Source: CALGYY01 sp963678485
Lineage (GTDB): Bacteria; Bacteroidota; Bacteroidia; Bacteroidales; CAIWKO01
Reading direction: 5' to 3'
NCBI GenBank assembly: GCA_963678485.1
Contig: OY782882.1
Span: 3,286,001 to 3,350,000, forward strand
Length of the DNA stretch: 64,000 bases
The position numbers and the translations under genes are program-made. This document shows positions 53,740-62,562 of the stretch, one piece after another (position 1 is the stretch's first letter; each line of letters opens with the position of its first letter). The notes beneath the pieces are model-generated. The model saw only the letters and a program-made list of their open reading frames with translations, had not been told where the DNA came from and did no database searches.

Positions 53740-54984
53740 CTATCCTTTGAATTTTTCAAGAATATCCTTTATCGCATCTTTGTGAATCATGAAGTCCATC
53801 ATTTTTAATTTGATGTAATCTTCATGAAAGAAGTAGTAACCAAAGTTTTTACTTTCCTTGCCTACATTGCGTGATCCCGAGCCTGAATCCTTGATGAGGA
53901 ACCATGTCTTTCCATCTTTTTCATAATAGCCCACTATGTGTAAGCCATGATCGTCGGTGGTTGTTCCATTGCTGAAGCGGAATTGGCGCGCGCTTTCGTC
54001 GATGTATTCTGAAGGAATGTCAAACGTTGGAACGATAGCAACCTGCGATTGGCTCACAAGTCCGGCCTCGCTGACATCTCCGCCGATGGCCATGGTGTAA
54101 CCTGCTTTGATCGATTTTTTAATGATATCCATGAAAACGTCGAGAGGGACATTGTGGTAGGTATTTGCATGCCACCAATTGTCAGGTACATCGTATTCGC
54201 AAAGGCTGTAATAAGGATTCTGCATGATGGACAGCACATCGATATAATCATCAGGATTAATTTTACAAACATTTTTCAGGTATTCCAACGGCGTCATTTC
54301 TTTACCATCAATATTTACCTTGGTGGGTGGAGTACCAATATATGTATTCATAATCGATTTGATGGTGGCCAGCACTTCTTCTTCATTCCATGCATTAGAG
54401 GCTTTTACCGATTTAAGGTAGGTCTCCATTTCTGAAAACATCTTATCATGCGTATGGTAAGTTTGTCCGGGTTTAAGTCCACTATATGCACTCAGAGGGA
54501 CGATACCATACATTTTCCAGATTCGTGTAACGGCATTGCCTTCTGAACCTTCGCCAAAGGCCGATTCTCCGCGCTCACGGACAAAACGACGGGCTTTTTC
54601 AACATATTCCCAGTAAACGGTGTACATTTCCGAAAGTTTAATCTGGGTTTTGTTGATGCGATAAATCTCAGATTCAAGATAAGAAGTTGTGCTAAAACAC
54701 CAGCAGGTACTTGTATTTCCCTGTGATACCGGCTCATTTGCCCACTGCCGTGTGAATTGATCCACCGAGGTTGGAAGGTTGTATTTGCTGAGGTCAACCT
54801 TGAATACCTTATTTACTGCAGGGGCTTCCTGTTTATTTTCGAATTCTTCGATGCCCTTCAGAATATAATTCTGATAATACCCGGCTTTATACTCGATAAA
54901 GGTTCCTTTATCTTTATTAGGTTGTGCATAAACTGCTGTAACAGCAAGTGAAGCAGACAATACAAACGTAGTGATCCTTTTCAT
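53740..54984 (-). CDS. Secreted C1-family cysteine peptidase
   Basis: 414 aa from ATG 54984, where a clean signal peptide begins (MKRITTFVLSASLAVTAVYA). A 43-residue longer open frame has no such feature. The papain-like site is SQGNTSTCWCFS with the catalytic Cys near 94, and DDHGLHIVGY with His near 346. The third residue, usually Asn in NSW, is Asp in IKDSGSGS near 366. Length and layout are closest to the bleomycin-hydrolase/aminopeptidase C group (C1B), but exported. Confidence 0.85.
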   Translation of the reverse strand: MKRITTFVLSASLAVTAVYAQPNKDKGTFIEYKAGYYQNYILKGIEEFENKQEAPAVNKVFKVDLSKYNLPTSVDQFTRQWANEPVSQGNTSTCWCFSTTSYLESEIYRINKTQIKLSEMYTVYWEYVEKARRFVRERGESAFGEGSEGNAVTRIWKMYGIVPLSAYSGLKPGQTYHTHDKMFSEMETYLKSVKASNAWNEEEVLATIKSIMNTYIGTPPTKVNIDGKEMTPLEYLKNVCKINPDDYIDVLSIMQNPYYSLCEYDVPDNWWHANTYHNVPLDVFMDIIKKSIKAGYTMAIGGDVSEAGLVSQSQVAIVPTFDIPSEYIDESARQFRFSNGTTTDDHGLHIVGYYEKDGKTWFLIKDSGSGSRNVGKESKNFGYYFFHEDYIKLKMMDFMIHKDAIKDILEKFKG

Positions 54985-55354
54985 AGGTTCGATTTTGACA
55001 GTAAAAATAAGAAAAAATGTTTCAATAATCACAATTACTAAGAATGCATCCCGAATAGGCTTTTCATGGGTGGTCAGTGATAGTAATGGTGGCAGGTAAC
55101 ACATCATAGGCAATAAAGGTTTCGGTATTGAGGTGCAACTTTTTAAAAGCGGGAAGATGCAGCTGCGTAGTGGAAGAAATCATTTGTAAAGAATTTTTTT
55201 GGTAATGCTAATCTCTATCTTTTTTTTAAAGCGCAACAACCACAGAAATAATTTCATAGCAACTTATTTACTTTCATAGTGCCATATAAAAGTTATTTTA
55301 ATATCTTTATGCATTCTTGGCTTCAATATTTTCATCCTACGAATTTGATAACCT
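54985..55354. other. Divergent intergenic region between the C1 peptidase and the T9SS cargo
   Basis: 370 bases. A TATCTTTA near 55302 is one base off the -7 consensus and may serve the T9SS cargo gene. Otherwise nothing is recognised. Confidence 0.4.
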
Positions 55355-56623
55355 ATGAAAAATTGTATTTCCATTATTTTAGCTATAGGTCTGCTCTTAC
55401 CCTTGAACGTTAAGTCGCAGGGCCTATCGTGTATTGATGCACAACCAATTTGCTTTATAGCTGATTCATGCTGCCTAACCTATCCAGCATCTGTAAATAA
55501 TGGGTATGCCGAATCTGGTCCAGCGTATGGATGCTTATATACTCAGCCAAACCCCGCTTGGTTCTATTTTCTAATTAGTGATTCAGGAAATATTGATTTG
55601 ACAGTGACGAATTCAAATCATTATGATATTGATGCGATTTGCTGGGGGCCATTTTCCCATCCCACATGGCCATGTCATGACAATTCTATGTCACCAGATT
55701 CGGTCATTGTTGATTGTTCCTATTCAACAGCCTATGAAGAAATATTATCAATTCCTCATGCACTCCCCGGAGAGTATTATATTTTTATGGTCACAAATTA
55801 CTCGAATTTTCAAACTAACATTACTTTATCGCAATCAAACTATAGTGCAGACACTGCGGGACATTTGCATTGTGTACAGCCGCTTGATAGTGTATCATCA
55901 AATAGTCCGGTCTGTATTTCAGATACACTGCATCTTCGGGCGCCCTTTGTCAGTAATGCGACCTATGCTTGGATTGGTCCCAATGGATTTGTATCCAGTA
56001 TTCAAAATCCCTATATCGCCGAATTTCAATCTGTAAATCAGGGAGATTATAGGGTTGTTGTAGATAATGGCGAATTATATGGGGCCGATATTTATGTTGA
56101 ATTGGAAAACGCTGATGAAGCGGTAATTGGACTATCATCCCAATATGGCTATACCGGCACCTTTTATATATATTCGGCCGCTGATTCAAATGTCGTATCC
56201 TATGGAGATGGGACGTTTGACACAAATGTGGATCCCTTGTCAAATGTCATACATAACTTCCCAGCCCTAGGCACTTATGATATCATAATGATCTGCTTCA
56301 GTAAATGTGGTAACGATACCATGACCATTTCAGTAAATATTACGGGCGTTGGTGTCGTGGATAATATACTGCTGTCGACAATGGTATTTCCGAACCCAAC
56401 AACAGGAAAATGCATTATTGATGGCTTTCCTCTTAGTAATATAACTCTCGTAGAATGCAGAAGTATCGACGGTAAGTTATTGTATTCAGGACAAGCAGCT
56501 GGCATAAGCGATGGGTCCGCTGCGGTAATCGACCTTTCGAACTTCAGCCCTGGCGTGTATATCATTAGTATCTTGACCGAGAAAAATCGATTTTTTACTA
56601 AAGTAATTAAAAGTGCTTTGTAG
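55355..56623 (+). CDS. Secreted T9SS cargo protein with PKD-like domain
   Basis: 422 aa. Signal peptide (IISIILAIGLLLPLNVKSQ-type), an N-terminal cysteine-rich beta domain (about 25-165, CIDAQPICFIADSCCLTYP), two Ig/PKD-like stretches (about 185-240 and 255-330, YAWIGPNGF, NFPALGTYDIIMIC), and a C-terminal type A sorting domain (VFPNPTTGKCII, then LSNFSPGVYIISI) near 350-422. That tail directs export through the type IX system and anchoring. No T9SS gene is present in this window, so the machinery must be encoded elsewhere. Confidence 0.85.
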   Translation: MKNCISIILAIGLLLPLNVKSQGLSCIDAQPICFIADSCCLTYPASVNNGYAESGPAYGCLYTQPNPAWFYFLISDSGNIDLTVTNSNHYDIDAICWGPFSHPTWPCHDNSMSPDSVIVDCSYSTAYEEILSIPHALPGEYYIFMVTNYSNFQTNITLSQSNYSADTAGHLHCVQPLDSVSSNSPVCISDTLHLRAPFVSNATYAWIGPNGFVSSIQNPYIAEFQSVNQGDYRVVVDNGELYGADIYVELENADEAVIGLSSQYGYTGTFYIYSAADSNVVSYGDGTFDTNVDPLSNVIHNFPALGTYDIIMICFSKCGNDTMTISVNITGVGVVDNILLSTMVFPNPTTGKCIIDGFPLSNITLVECRSIDGKLLYSGQAAGISDGSAAVIDLSNFSPGVYIISILTEKNRFFTKVIKSAL

Positions 56624-56713
56624 CAGAATAGACACTGCAGGAATAGAGAAATCTGTTTGATAAAAAGTTGCCTTCCTAAGAATGCATTTCGCATTCTAAA
56701 TTTGGTGGAAATA

Positions 56714-56743
56714 AAAAAATGACGACCTAAGCCGTCATTTTTT
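56714..56743. terminator. Terminator after the T9SS cargo gene
   Basis: AAAAAATGACG and CGTCATTTTTT pair as an 11-bp stem with an eight-base loop. A- and T-tracts on both sides let it also serve pyrI from the minus strand. Confidence 0.85.
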
Positions 56744-56764
56744 ATTAGTATGGAAATTTACTTG

Positions 56765-56810
56765 TGCAATCACCCCATCACATTATCACATTACCACATT
56801 CGCACATTAT
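56765..56810. repeat. ACATTATC-type simple repeat
   Basis: Degenerate CACATTATCACATTACCACATTC units. The same word family occurs at 37316-37336 and 37668-37700. Confidence 0.75.
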
Positions 56811-57274
56811 TTAAATCCCATATTTCTTTTATCGGTAATCTTCTCACAATAATGACAGCGTAGTTTAACATCAATTTTATTGATGACCAGAAATTTTGTG
56901 GGGACATTTTCGACATTGGTCACACAATTCGGGTTTACGCATTTGACCACCTTTTCAACATGATCGGGCACTTCCACACTTTTCTTTTCCACCACTTGAA
57001 AATCTTTGATGATAATCAAAGTGGCTGTTGGAGCGACCAGCGCGATTTTGTTGATGTCGTCGTTGGCGAAGAATTTATTGTTTACCTTGATAATGCCTTT
57101 TTTTCCATATTTGCGGCTATCGAGATTGGTGCCGAATAACACTTGTTCACCAATCTGGTCAAGGCCTAAAAGGCGGATTACCTGGAAAACGCTGCTAACG
57201 GGAATGTGATCTATCACGGTTCCGTTTTCGATGGCTGAAACCACCAGCTCTTTTCTGTTATTATTCTTTTCCAT
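56807..57274 (-). CDS. pyrI: Aspartate carbamoyltransferase regulatory subunit
   Basis: 155 aa, usual length. The N-terminal nucleotide-binding domain has VSAIENGTVIDHIPV, and the zinc domain has Cys 112, 117, 140 and 143 (CVNPNC, CHYC), all four ligands present. Binds PyrB and mediates feedback by nucleotides in the first step of pyrimidine synthesis. Four bases after pyrB. Confidence 0.95.
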   Translation of the reverse strand: MEKNNNRKELVVSAIENGTVIDHIPVSSVFQVIRLLGLDQIGEQVLFGTNLDSRKYGKKGIIKVNNKFFANDDINKIALVAPTATLIIIKDFQVVEKKSVEVPDHVEKVVKCVNPNCVTNVENVPTKFLVINKIDVKLRCHYCEKITDKRNMGFK

Positions 57275-57278
57275 ATGA

Positions 57279-58184
57279 TTATAATCCTAAGATTGCTTTT
57301 AAAATGGCTTGTCTGACATACATTCCGTTGAGTGCCTGTTGGAAATAGTAGGCTTGTGTGGTATCGTCCACATCCTCGTTAATTTCGGTAACTCTGGGTA
57401 GAGGATGCAGTACGCGAAGATTTGGTTTTGTTCCTTCGAGCAGACCTTTATGAACATTGTAGGAGTTCTTAACTTTTTCGTATTCGATGGGGTCGGAGAA
57501 ACGCTCACGTTGAATGCGGGTAACATAGAGTACATCCGCCTTAGGTAAGGCTTCGGTAAGTCCGGTGTATTGATAGTAATCCAGTTTGCGATCCTTGATA
57601 TACATCTTTACAGCACTCGGTAGTTTTAGTTCGAGTGGGGATACCAGATGAAAGGTAGTGTTGAATTGCGTAAGCGCAATACTCAGGGAATGCACAGTAC
57701 GTCCGTATTTCAGGTCACCAACGAAGGCCACATTAAGTCCGTCGAGTTTGCCTTGAGTTTTACGAATTGAATACAGATCAAGCAAACACTGGGTTGGGTG
57801 CTGGTTGGCCCCATCGCCTGCATTGATGATGGGCACATTAGAAACCTCGCTTGCAAATCGTGCGCTGCCTTCTACCGGATGCCGCATGATGATGAGGTCG
57901 CAATAATTGGCAACCGTTTTAATTGTGTCCTTGAGTGATTCACCTTTTTTCACACTTGAGCTTGAGGCATCGCTAAATCCGATTACGCGGCCACCGAGAC
58001 GGTTGACAGCACTTTCGAAGCTAAGGCGAGTGCGGGTGGAGGGTTCAAAGAACAGTGTTGCGATCACTTTTCCTTCCAGGATGCGCTGGTTAGGGTTCTT
58101 CTCGAAATCTTCTGCCATATCGAGAATCTTGATGAATTCCTCTTTTGAGAAATCATCAATGGATATCAGGCTTCTGTTTTTCAT
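57279..58184 (-). CDS. pyrB: Aspartate carbamoyltransferase catalytic subunit
   Basis: 301 aa. Carbamoyl-phosphate site PSTRTRLSFESA, HPTQCLLDLYSI with the conserved His-Pro-Thr-Gln, and the aspartate-binding loop HPLPRVTEI near 265. Makes N-carbamoyl-aspartate. pyrBI form an operon, and the terminator of the GTPase gene separates them from it. Confidence 0.97.
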   Translation of the reverse strand: MKNRSLISIDDFSKEEFIKILDMAEDFEKNPNQRILEGKVIATLFFEPSTRTRLSFESAVNRLGGRVIGFSDASSSSVKKGESLKDTIKTVANYCDLIIMRHPVEGSARFASEVSNVPIINAGDGANQHPTQCLLDLYSIRKTQGKLDGLNVAFVGDLKYGRTVHSLSIALTQFNTTFHLVSPLELKLPSAVKMYIKDRKLDYYQYTGLTEALPKADVLYVTRIQRERFSDPIEYEKVKNSYNVHKGLLEGTKPNLRVLHPLPRVTEINEDVDDTTQAYYFQQALNGMYVRQAILKAILGL

Positions 58185-58245
58185 TGTGTGGTTATCTGGC
58201 GTTATGTTGATGATTATTTGTTGGTTATCAAAATGGAGAACAAAA

Positions 58246-58269
58246 AAAAAGGCGACTATCGTCGCCTTT
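58246..58269 (-). terminator. Terminator of the GTPase gene
   Basis: GGCGAC and GTCGCC with a four-base loop, followed on the minus strand by nine T residues. It starts nine bases past the GTPase stop. Confidence 0.85.
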
Positions 58270-58274
58270 AATTG

Positions 58275-59630
58275 TTATTCGCAGCAGGAGCAGCCACCTT
58301 TAATGAGACCTTTCTTCTTGAGAAAATCACATAAGATAACTTCTAAATCGGGCTGGCCGATTTCCTGTAATTCGTATTCTACCTTTACAGTAGGCTGTTT
58401 GATCTTAATAATGCGGTTCAGATCAATTGGGGTAGCAATAACAACTGCATCACAAGGAACAGCTGCAATAGTCTTTTCAAGGTCGGCAACCTGTTGTTCA
58501 CCATATCCCATTGCTGGTAATAAGGTTCCAATGTTTGGGTACAACCTGAAGGTCTCAGCCAATTTGCCAACGGCATACTGACGGGGATCAACGAGTTCAG
58601 CAGCACCAAACTTGGTAGCGGCAACGGTACCTGCACCAATCTTCATTTCACCGTGGGTGAGGGTTGGGCCGTCTTCAACAACCAATACGCGTTTTCCGCG
58701 GATCAGTTCTGGTTTGTCAACAGTAAGAGGAGATGCACCATCAACAACGATTGCGTTTGGAGCTACCTTGGCAATGCTCTGACGAACGATGTTGATATTT
58801 TCTGGGGATGCACTGTCCATTTTGTTGATAACAACTACATCAGCCATGCGAAGGGTTACTTCACCTGGATAGTAGCTAAGTTCGTTACCCGGACGATGAG
58901 GATCAACTACAGTAATCAGAAGGTCTGATTTGTAAAAGGGGAAGTCGTTATTTCCACCATCCCACAAAATAACGTCAGCTTCTTTTTCTGCTTCGCGAAG
59001 AATAGCTTCATAATCAACACCAGCATAAATCACGTTTCCGCGAACTACGTGTGGTTCGTATTCTTCCATTTCTTCAATGGTGCATTTGTGTTTTTTCAGA
59101 TCTTCAACTGTAGCAAAGCGCTGAACTTTCTGAGCGTTCAAATCGCCATAAGGCATCGGGTGACGAATGGCCACTACTTTCAACCCAAGCTCCATCAAAA
59201 TTTCGATAACGCGACGGGAGGTTTGGCTTTTTCCGCAACCGGTGCGAACGGCGCCAACTGCGATAACAGGCTTGGTAGATACTACCTGAGTATCACGGGG
59301 ACCCATTAATTCAAAGTTGCAACCACAGGCATTTACCAGGGCGGACATATTCATGACCCTCTGATAGGGAACATCACTGTAAGCAAAAACACAAGTATCG
59401 GCTTTCAATTCCTTGATCAATTTAGGAAGATCGCTTTCAACATAAATTGGGATCCCGTCGGGATAGAGGGCACCAGCCAGTTCTTTTGGATATTTTCTTC
59501 CGGCAATATCCGGAATCTGTGCTGCGGTAAAGGCTACAACATTGTACTCTTCCTTACCTCTGTAGTAGGTATTGAAATTGTGAAAATCTCTACCTGCTGC
59601 TCCGATAATAATTACATTTTTGCGATTCAT
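58275..59630 (-). CDS. Cyclic 2,3-diphosphoglycerate-synthetase-like P-loop GTPase
   Basis: 451 aa. A short N-terminal Rossmann-like part (VIIIGAAGRDFHNFNTYY), then a P-loop (GAVRTGCGKSQTSRR) near 120-140, VILWDGGNNDFPF (Walker B region) near 220, and INKMDSASPEN (NKxD) near 270. Closest in layout to the archaeal cyclic 2,3-diphosphoglycerate synthetases and to uncharacterised bacterial relatives; I would not assert that chemistry here. The C-terminus ends GGCSCCE, an unusual three-Cys cluster. Monocistronic. Confidence 0.65.
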   Translation of the reverse strand: MNRKNVIIIGAAGRDFHNFNTYYRGKEEYNVVAFTAAQIPDIAGRKYPKELAGALYPDGIPIYVESDLPKLIKELKADTCVFAYSDVPYQRVMNMSALVNACGCNFELMGPRDTQVVSTKPVIAVGAVRTGCGKSQTSRRVIEILMELGLKVVAIRHPMPYGDLNAQKVQRFATVEDLKKHKCTIEEMEEYEPHVVRGNVIYAGVDYEAILREAEKEADVILWDGGNNDFPFYKSDLLITVVDPHRPGNELSYYPGEVTLRMADVVVINKMDSASPENINIVRQSIAKVAPNAIVVDGASPLTVDKPELIRGKRVLVVEDGPTLTHGEMKIGAGTVAATKFGAAELVDPRQYAVGKLAETFRLYPNIGTLLPAMGYGEQQVADLEKTIAAVPCDAVVIATPIDLNRIIKIKQPTVKVEYELQEIGQPDLEVILCDFLKKKGLIKGGCSCCE

Positions 59631-59670
59631 AAAAGGTTATTTAATTGGATATTAGATTCTGTTCAAAGCA

Positions 59671-59700
59671 CAAAGATAGATGTTTTAACCATCCTAACAA
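59671..59700 (-). promoter_or_regulatory. Promoter of the GTPase gene
   Basis: On the minus strand TTG (59700-59698), exactly 19 bases, then TATCTTTG (59678-59671), about 40 bases upstream of ATG 59630. Both boxes and spacing are as in the rpsL promoter. Confidence 0.8.
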
Positions 59701-59935
59701 GGACTTGAAAAAAAATCATTTTCTTATCCGGGCTTTAAAATCAGATAAGCCTTGCAGGGCTTGAGAGGGAGGAGAAGAATTTTTTTTTCAGCATGAAACT
59801 CTTTTGATTTTTTATTGTCGGCCAATATTCGACGTAATAAAGTCACCAAAATTTATTGAGTTTCGGAATTGAGGATGGAATGCTTGATAGGTTGGAGATA
59901 TTTCTAAGATTATATGGTGGATCGGTTGGTTTGTA

Positions 59936-60015
59936 AGGTTATTGGGTTAATGAGGTTATAAGGTTAAAGGGTTTTGGTTTATATGGTTACAAGGTTAATA
60001 GGTTAATTGGTTTTT
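59936..60015. repeat. GGTTA-rich minisatellite
   Basis: Degenerate GGTTATAAGGTTAAAGGG-type units. On the opposite strand it reads CCTTATAACC-like, i.e. the same family as the CCCCATAA block at 47504-47632 in inverted orientation. Confidence 0.8.
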
Positions 60016-60074
60016 TATAGCACTTTATCATTCATTATGCAGATGCCTTTTTCGATGTGTTAAGTTTAATAGAT

Positions 60075-60082
60075 TAATTTTG
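60075..60082 (+). promoter_or_regulatory. -7 box of argS
   Basis: TAATTTTG, 18 bases before ATG 60100, giving a short leader. Confidence 0.55.
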
Positions 60083-60099
60083 CATCAAATTGTATTCGG

Positions 60100-61881
60100 A
60101 TGATTGAAGATAAAATAATTGAAGCTTGCATTGCTGCTGTTAAGCAATTGTACGGACAGGATGTGCAAGCCGATGCAGTACAGCTTCAAAAGACAAGAAA
60201 AGAGTTTGAGGGCGACCTTACTGTGGTGGTGTTTCCATTTACAAAAGCAAGTCGGAAAGGACCTGAGCCGACCGCTCAGGAAATTGGCGAATATATTATT
60301 GCTCAGGTTCCTGAAATCTGCAAATATGGTATAGTAAAAGGTTTTCTGAATCTCGTGGTAAAGCCTGAATATTGGCTGGAGTTTTTAAGACAGCAAAATA
60401 AAAATCCGAATTTTGGAATTGTTGCATCTTCAGCATCTAAACCCTGGCTTATCGAATTTTCTTCACCCAATACCAATAAGCCACTACATCTTGGGCACAT
60501 CAGGAATAACCTTCTGGGATGGTCCGTTTCAAAGATACTCGAAGCCGATGGGAAAAATGTGATACGTGTAAATCTAGTTAATGATCGCGGTATTCACATC
60601 TGCAAATCAATGCTTGCATGGAAGAAATGGGGCAATGGAGAAAGCCCGGAAGGATCCGGAAAAAAAGGTGATCATTTGGTTGGTGAATATTACGTATTGT
60701 TCGACAAAGAATATAAAAAGGAAATAGCTGCGTTAGTTGCAAGCGGACTCAATGAGGAGGAAGCGCAAAAGCAATCATCAATTATGCAGGAGGCTCAAAA
60801 ACTGTTGCGGTTGTGGGAATCGGGTGATGAAGAAACACTCAAGCTGTGGAAAATGATGAATGCTTGGGTATATGCGGGTTTTGATCTGACCTACCAAACC
60901 ATGGGTATTGCCTTCGAAAAAACCTATTATGAGTCGAACACCTATTTGTTAGGTAAAGAGATCGTTGAAAAAGGAGAGGCACAACACTTACTCAAACGTA
61001 AGGAGGATGGCTCTGTCTGGGCCGATCTTACTGATGACGGACTGGATGAAAAGCTCCTTTTGCGCAGCGACGGCACTTCTGTTTATATGACACAGGATCT
61101 TGGTACCGCTCGCCTTAGGGTTGATGATTTTAATCCTGAGAGAATGCTGTATGTAGTCGGTAATGAACAGAATTATCATTTTACTGTTTTAAAGAAGGTC
61201 CTTGCCCGACTTGGTTTTCCCTGGGCTGAAGCCATACACCATGTCTCATACGGAATGGTTGAATTACCTGAAGGTAAGATGAAATCACGTGAAGGTACAG
61301 TGGTGGATGCTGATGATCTGATGGATGAGATGAAGACCACTGCCCAACGCATGACTGAAGAATTGGGAAAGACAGCGGACTTCACTCCCGAAGAAGCCGA
61401 TCGTCTTTATCATATGATTGGTATGGGTGCCCTTAAATATTTCATTCTAAAGGTGGATCCTGAAAAGAATATGTTGTTTAATCCAGAAGAGTCGATTGAT
61501 TTTGATGGCAACACAGGACCCTTTATTCAGTACACCCATGCAAGGATATGCTCGCTGATTAAACGCGGTGGATTTGATATTGAAAAGAGCTCTTTGTCTC
61601 CACAAATTGTAATATGCGATGAAGAACGGGATATTTTGCGCCTTTGTCATGATTTTCCCGTCATTATCCATAAAGCCGCACTTGAACTGAGTCCGGCCCA
61701 GATTGCCAATTATACCTATGAACTCACTCGCACCTATAATACCTTTTATCAAAAAATCCCGGTATTAAAAGAGAATGATGAAGCAATTCGCCACTTCAGA
61801 CTTGCCTTGTCGGCCTTTACAGGACATATTATCAAAGAGTGTATGTGTTTGTTAGGTATAGAAGTTCCCGAAAGAATGTAA
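60100..61881 (+). CDS. argS: Arginyl-tRNA synthetase
   Basis: 593 aa. The N-terminal Add-1 domain is at 1-110. HLGHIRNNLLG is the HIGH motif near 130, and GKMKSREGTVVDADDL near 390 corresponds to the KMSKS region (MKSREG is usual in ArgS). The C-terminal DALR anticodon-binding domain begins near 475 (FIQYTHARICSLIKR). Charges tRNA-Arg. Monocistronic start, and a lipoprotein gene follows closely. Confidence 0.96.
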   Translation: MIEDKIIEACIAAVKQLYGQDVQADAVQLQKTRKEFEGDLTVVVFPFTKASRKGPEPTAQEIGEYIIAQVPEICKYGIVKGFLNLVVKPEYWLEFLRQQNKNPNFGIVASSASKPWLIEFSSPNTNKPLHLGHIRNNLLGWSVSKILEADGKNVIRVNLVNDRGIHICKSMLAWKKWGNGESPEGSGKKGDHLVGEYYVLFDKEYKKEIAALVASGLNEEEAQKQSSIMQEAQKLLRLWESGDEETLKLWKMMNAWVYAGFDLTYQTMGIAFEKTYYESNTYLLGKEIVEKGEAQHLLKRKEDGSVWADLTDDGLDEKLLLRSDGTSVYMTQDLGTARLRVDDFNPERMLYVVGNEQNYHFTVLKKVLARLGFPWAEAIHHVSYGMVELPEGKMKSREGTVVDADDLMDEMKTTAQRMTEELGKTADFTPEEADRLYHMIGMGALKYFILKVDPEKNMLFNPEESIDFDGNTGPFIQYTHARICSLIKRGGFDIEKSSLSPQIVICDEERDILRLCHDFPVIIHKAALELSPAQIANYTYELTRTYNTFYQKIPVLKENDEAIRHFRLALSAFTGHIIKECMCLLGIEVPERM

Positions 61882-62021
61882 AGTGTAAAAGATTTTATTA
61901 TCTTCGTAACGGAATTATTGAAGAAAAAGCTATACCCAACCCTATCAAACCAGCATACGTGAAACCCCTCTGCCTGTATGGATATATAAGGAAACCCACT
62001 GTATTCTGGGTCACCCTCAAG

Positions 62022-62444
62022 GTGAACCATATTGCATTGATAGTGATTGTCTGCATTATGGGATTAGGCGCTTGTCATCCTATTCGCACCAATACTTCGA
62101 ATAACAATCCTGCAACATTGGTTTTTGGGCAAGGTGGCGGTGTAACTGGGAAATACCTTGAATATACGCTGGTTTCTGATGGAACCTTTTATCGCAACGA
62201 CCTTGAATCGGGAAAGAAGATTTTCCTGCGTAAAATCAGAAAGGATGATAGCCGCTGGTTCTTTGTTGATGCTGAAGCGATGAAACTACTCACCATGGAG
62301 TTCAACTGTGTGTACAATATTAATTATTACATCATATATATAAAGGGCACACGCAGTAATAAGGTTAATTGGGGGAATAGTGCAACGCCTCCACCTGAAG
62401 GAGTGAAATCGCTGTGGGACAGGCTATGGTTACTCACCAAGTAG
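62022..62444 (+). CDS. Small lipoprotein of unknown function
   Basis: 140 aa from GTG 62022, reading VNHIALIVIVCIMGLGAC, a lipoprotein signal. The open frame back to 61839 would overlap the end of argS and gives a poor N-terminus, so the later start is preferred. The body has TGKYLEYTLVSDGTFYRNDL and ends KSLWDRLWLLTK. No family recognised, but small lipoproteins of this shape are common in the phylum. 140 bases after argS. Confidence 0.5.
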   Translation: MNHIALIVIVCIMGLGACHPIRTNTSNNNPATLVFGQGGGVTGKYLEYTLVSDGTFYRNDLESGKKIFLRKIRKDDSRWFFVDAEAMKLLTMEFNCVYNINYYIIYIKGTRSNKVNWGNSATPPPEGVKSLWDRLWLLTK

Positions 62445-62562
62445 CTATCATCTCAAATCATTGATTAATTCCACTTGGTTGTTGTTGTAAATATTGAGTC
62501 CTGGAATTATGTCTGATTATACTAGCGACAATCTAATGGTCAGACATTAAAATAATTAACAT

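Larger units (their letters stand above)
59631..60099. other. Intergenic region with simple repeats and two divergent promoters
   Basis: 469 bases. It contains the GTPase promoter, a GGTTA-rich minisatellite and the argS promoter. No gene is seen. Confidence 0.7.

Noticed and set aside
61839..62021. N-terminal extension of the small lipoprotein gene into argS
   Set aside because: It overlaps the end of argS and would hide the lipoprotein signal. The GTG start gives a normal signal peptide.
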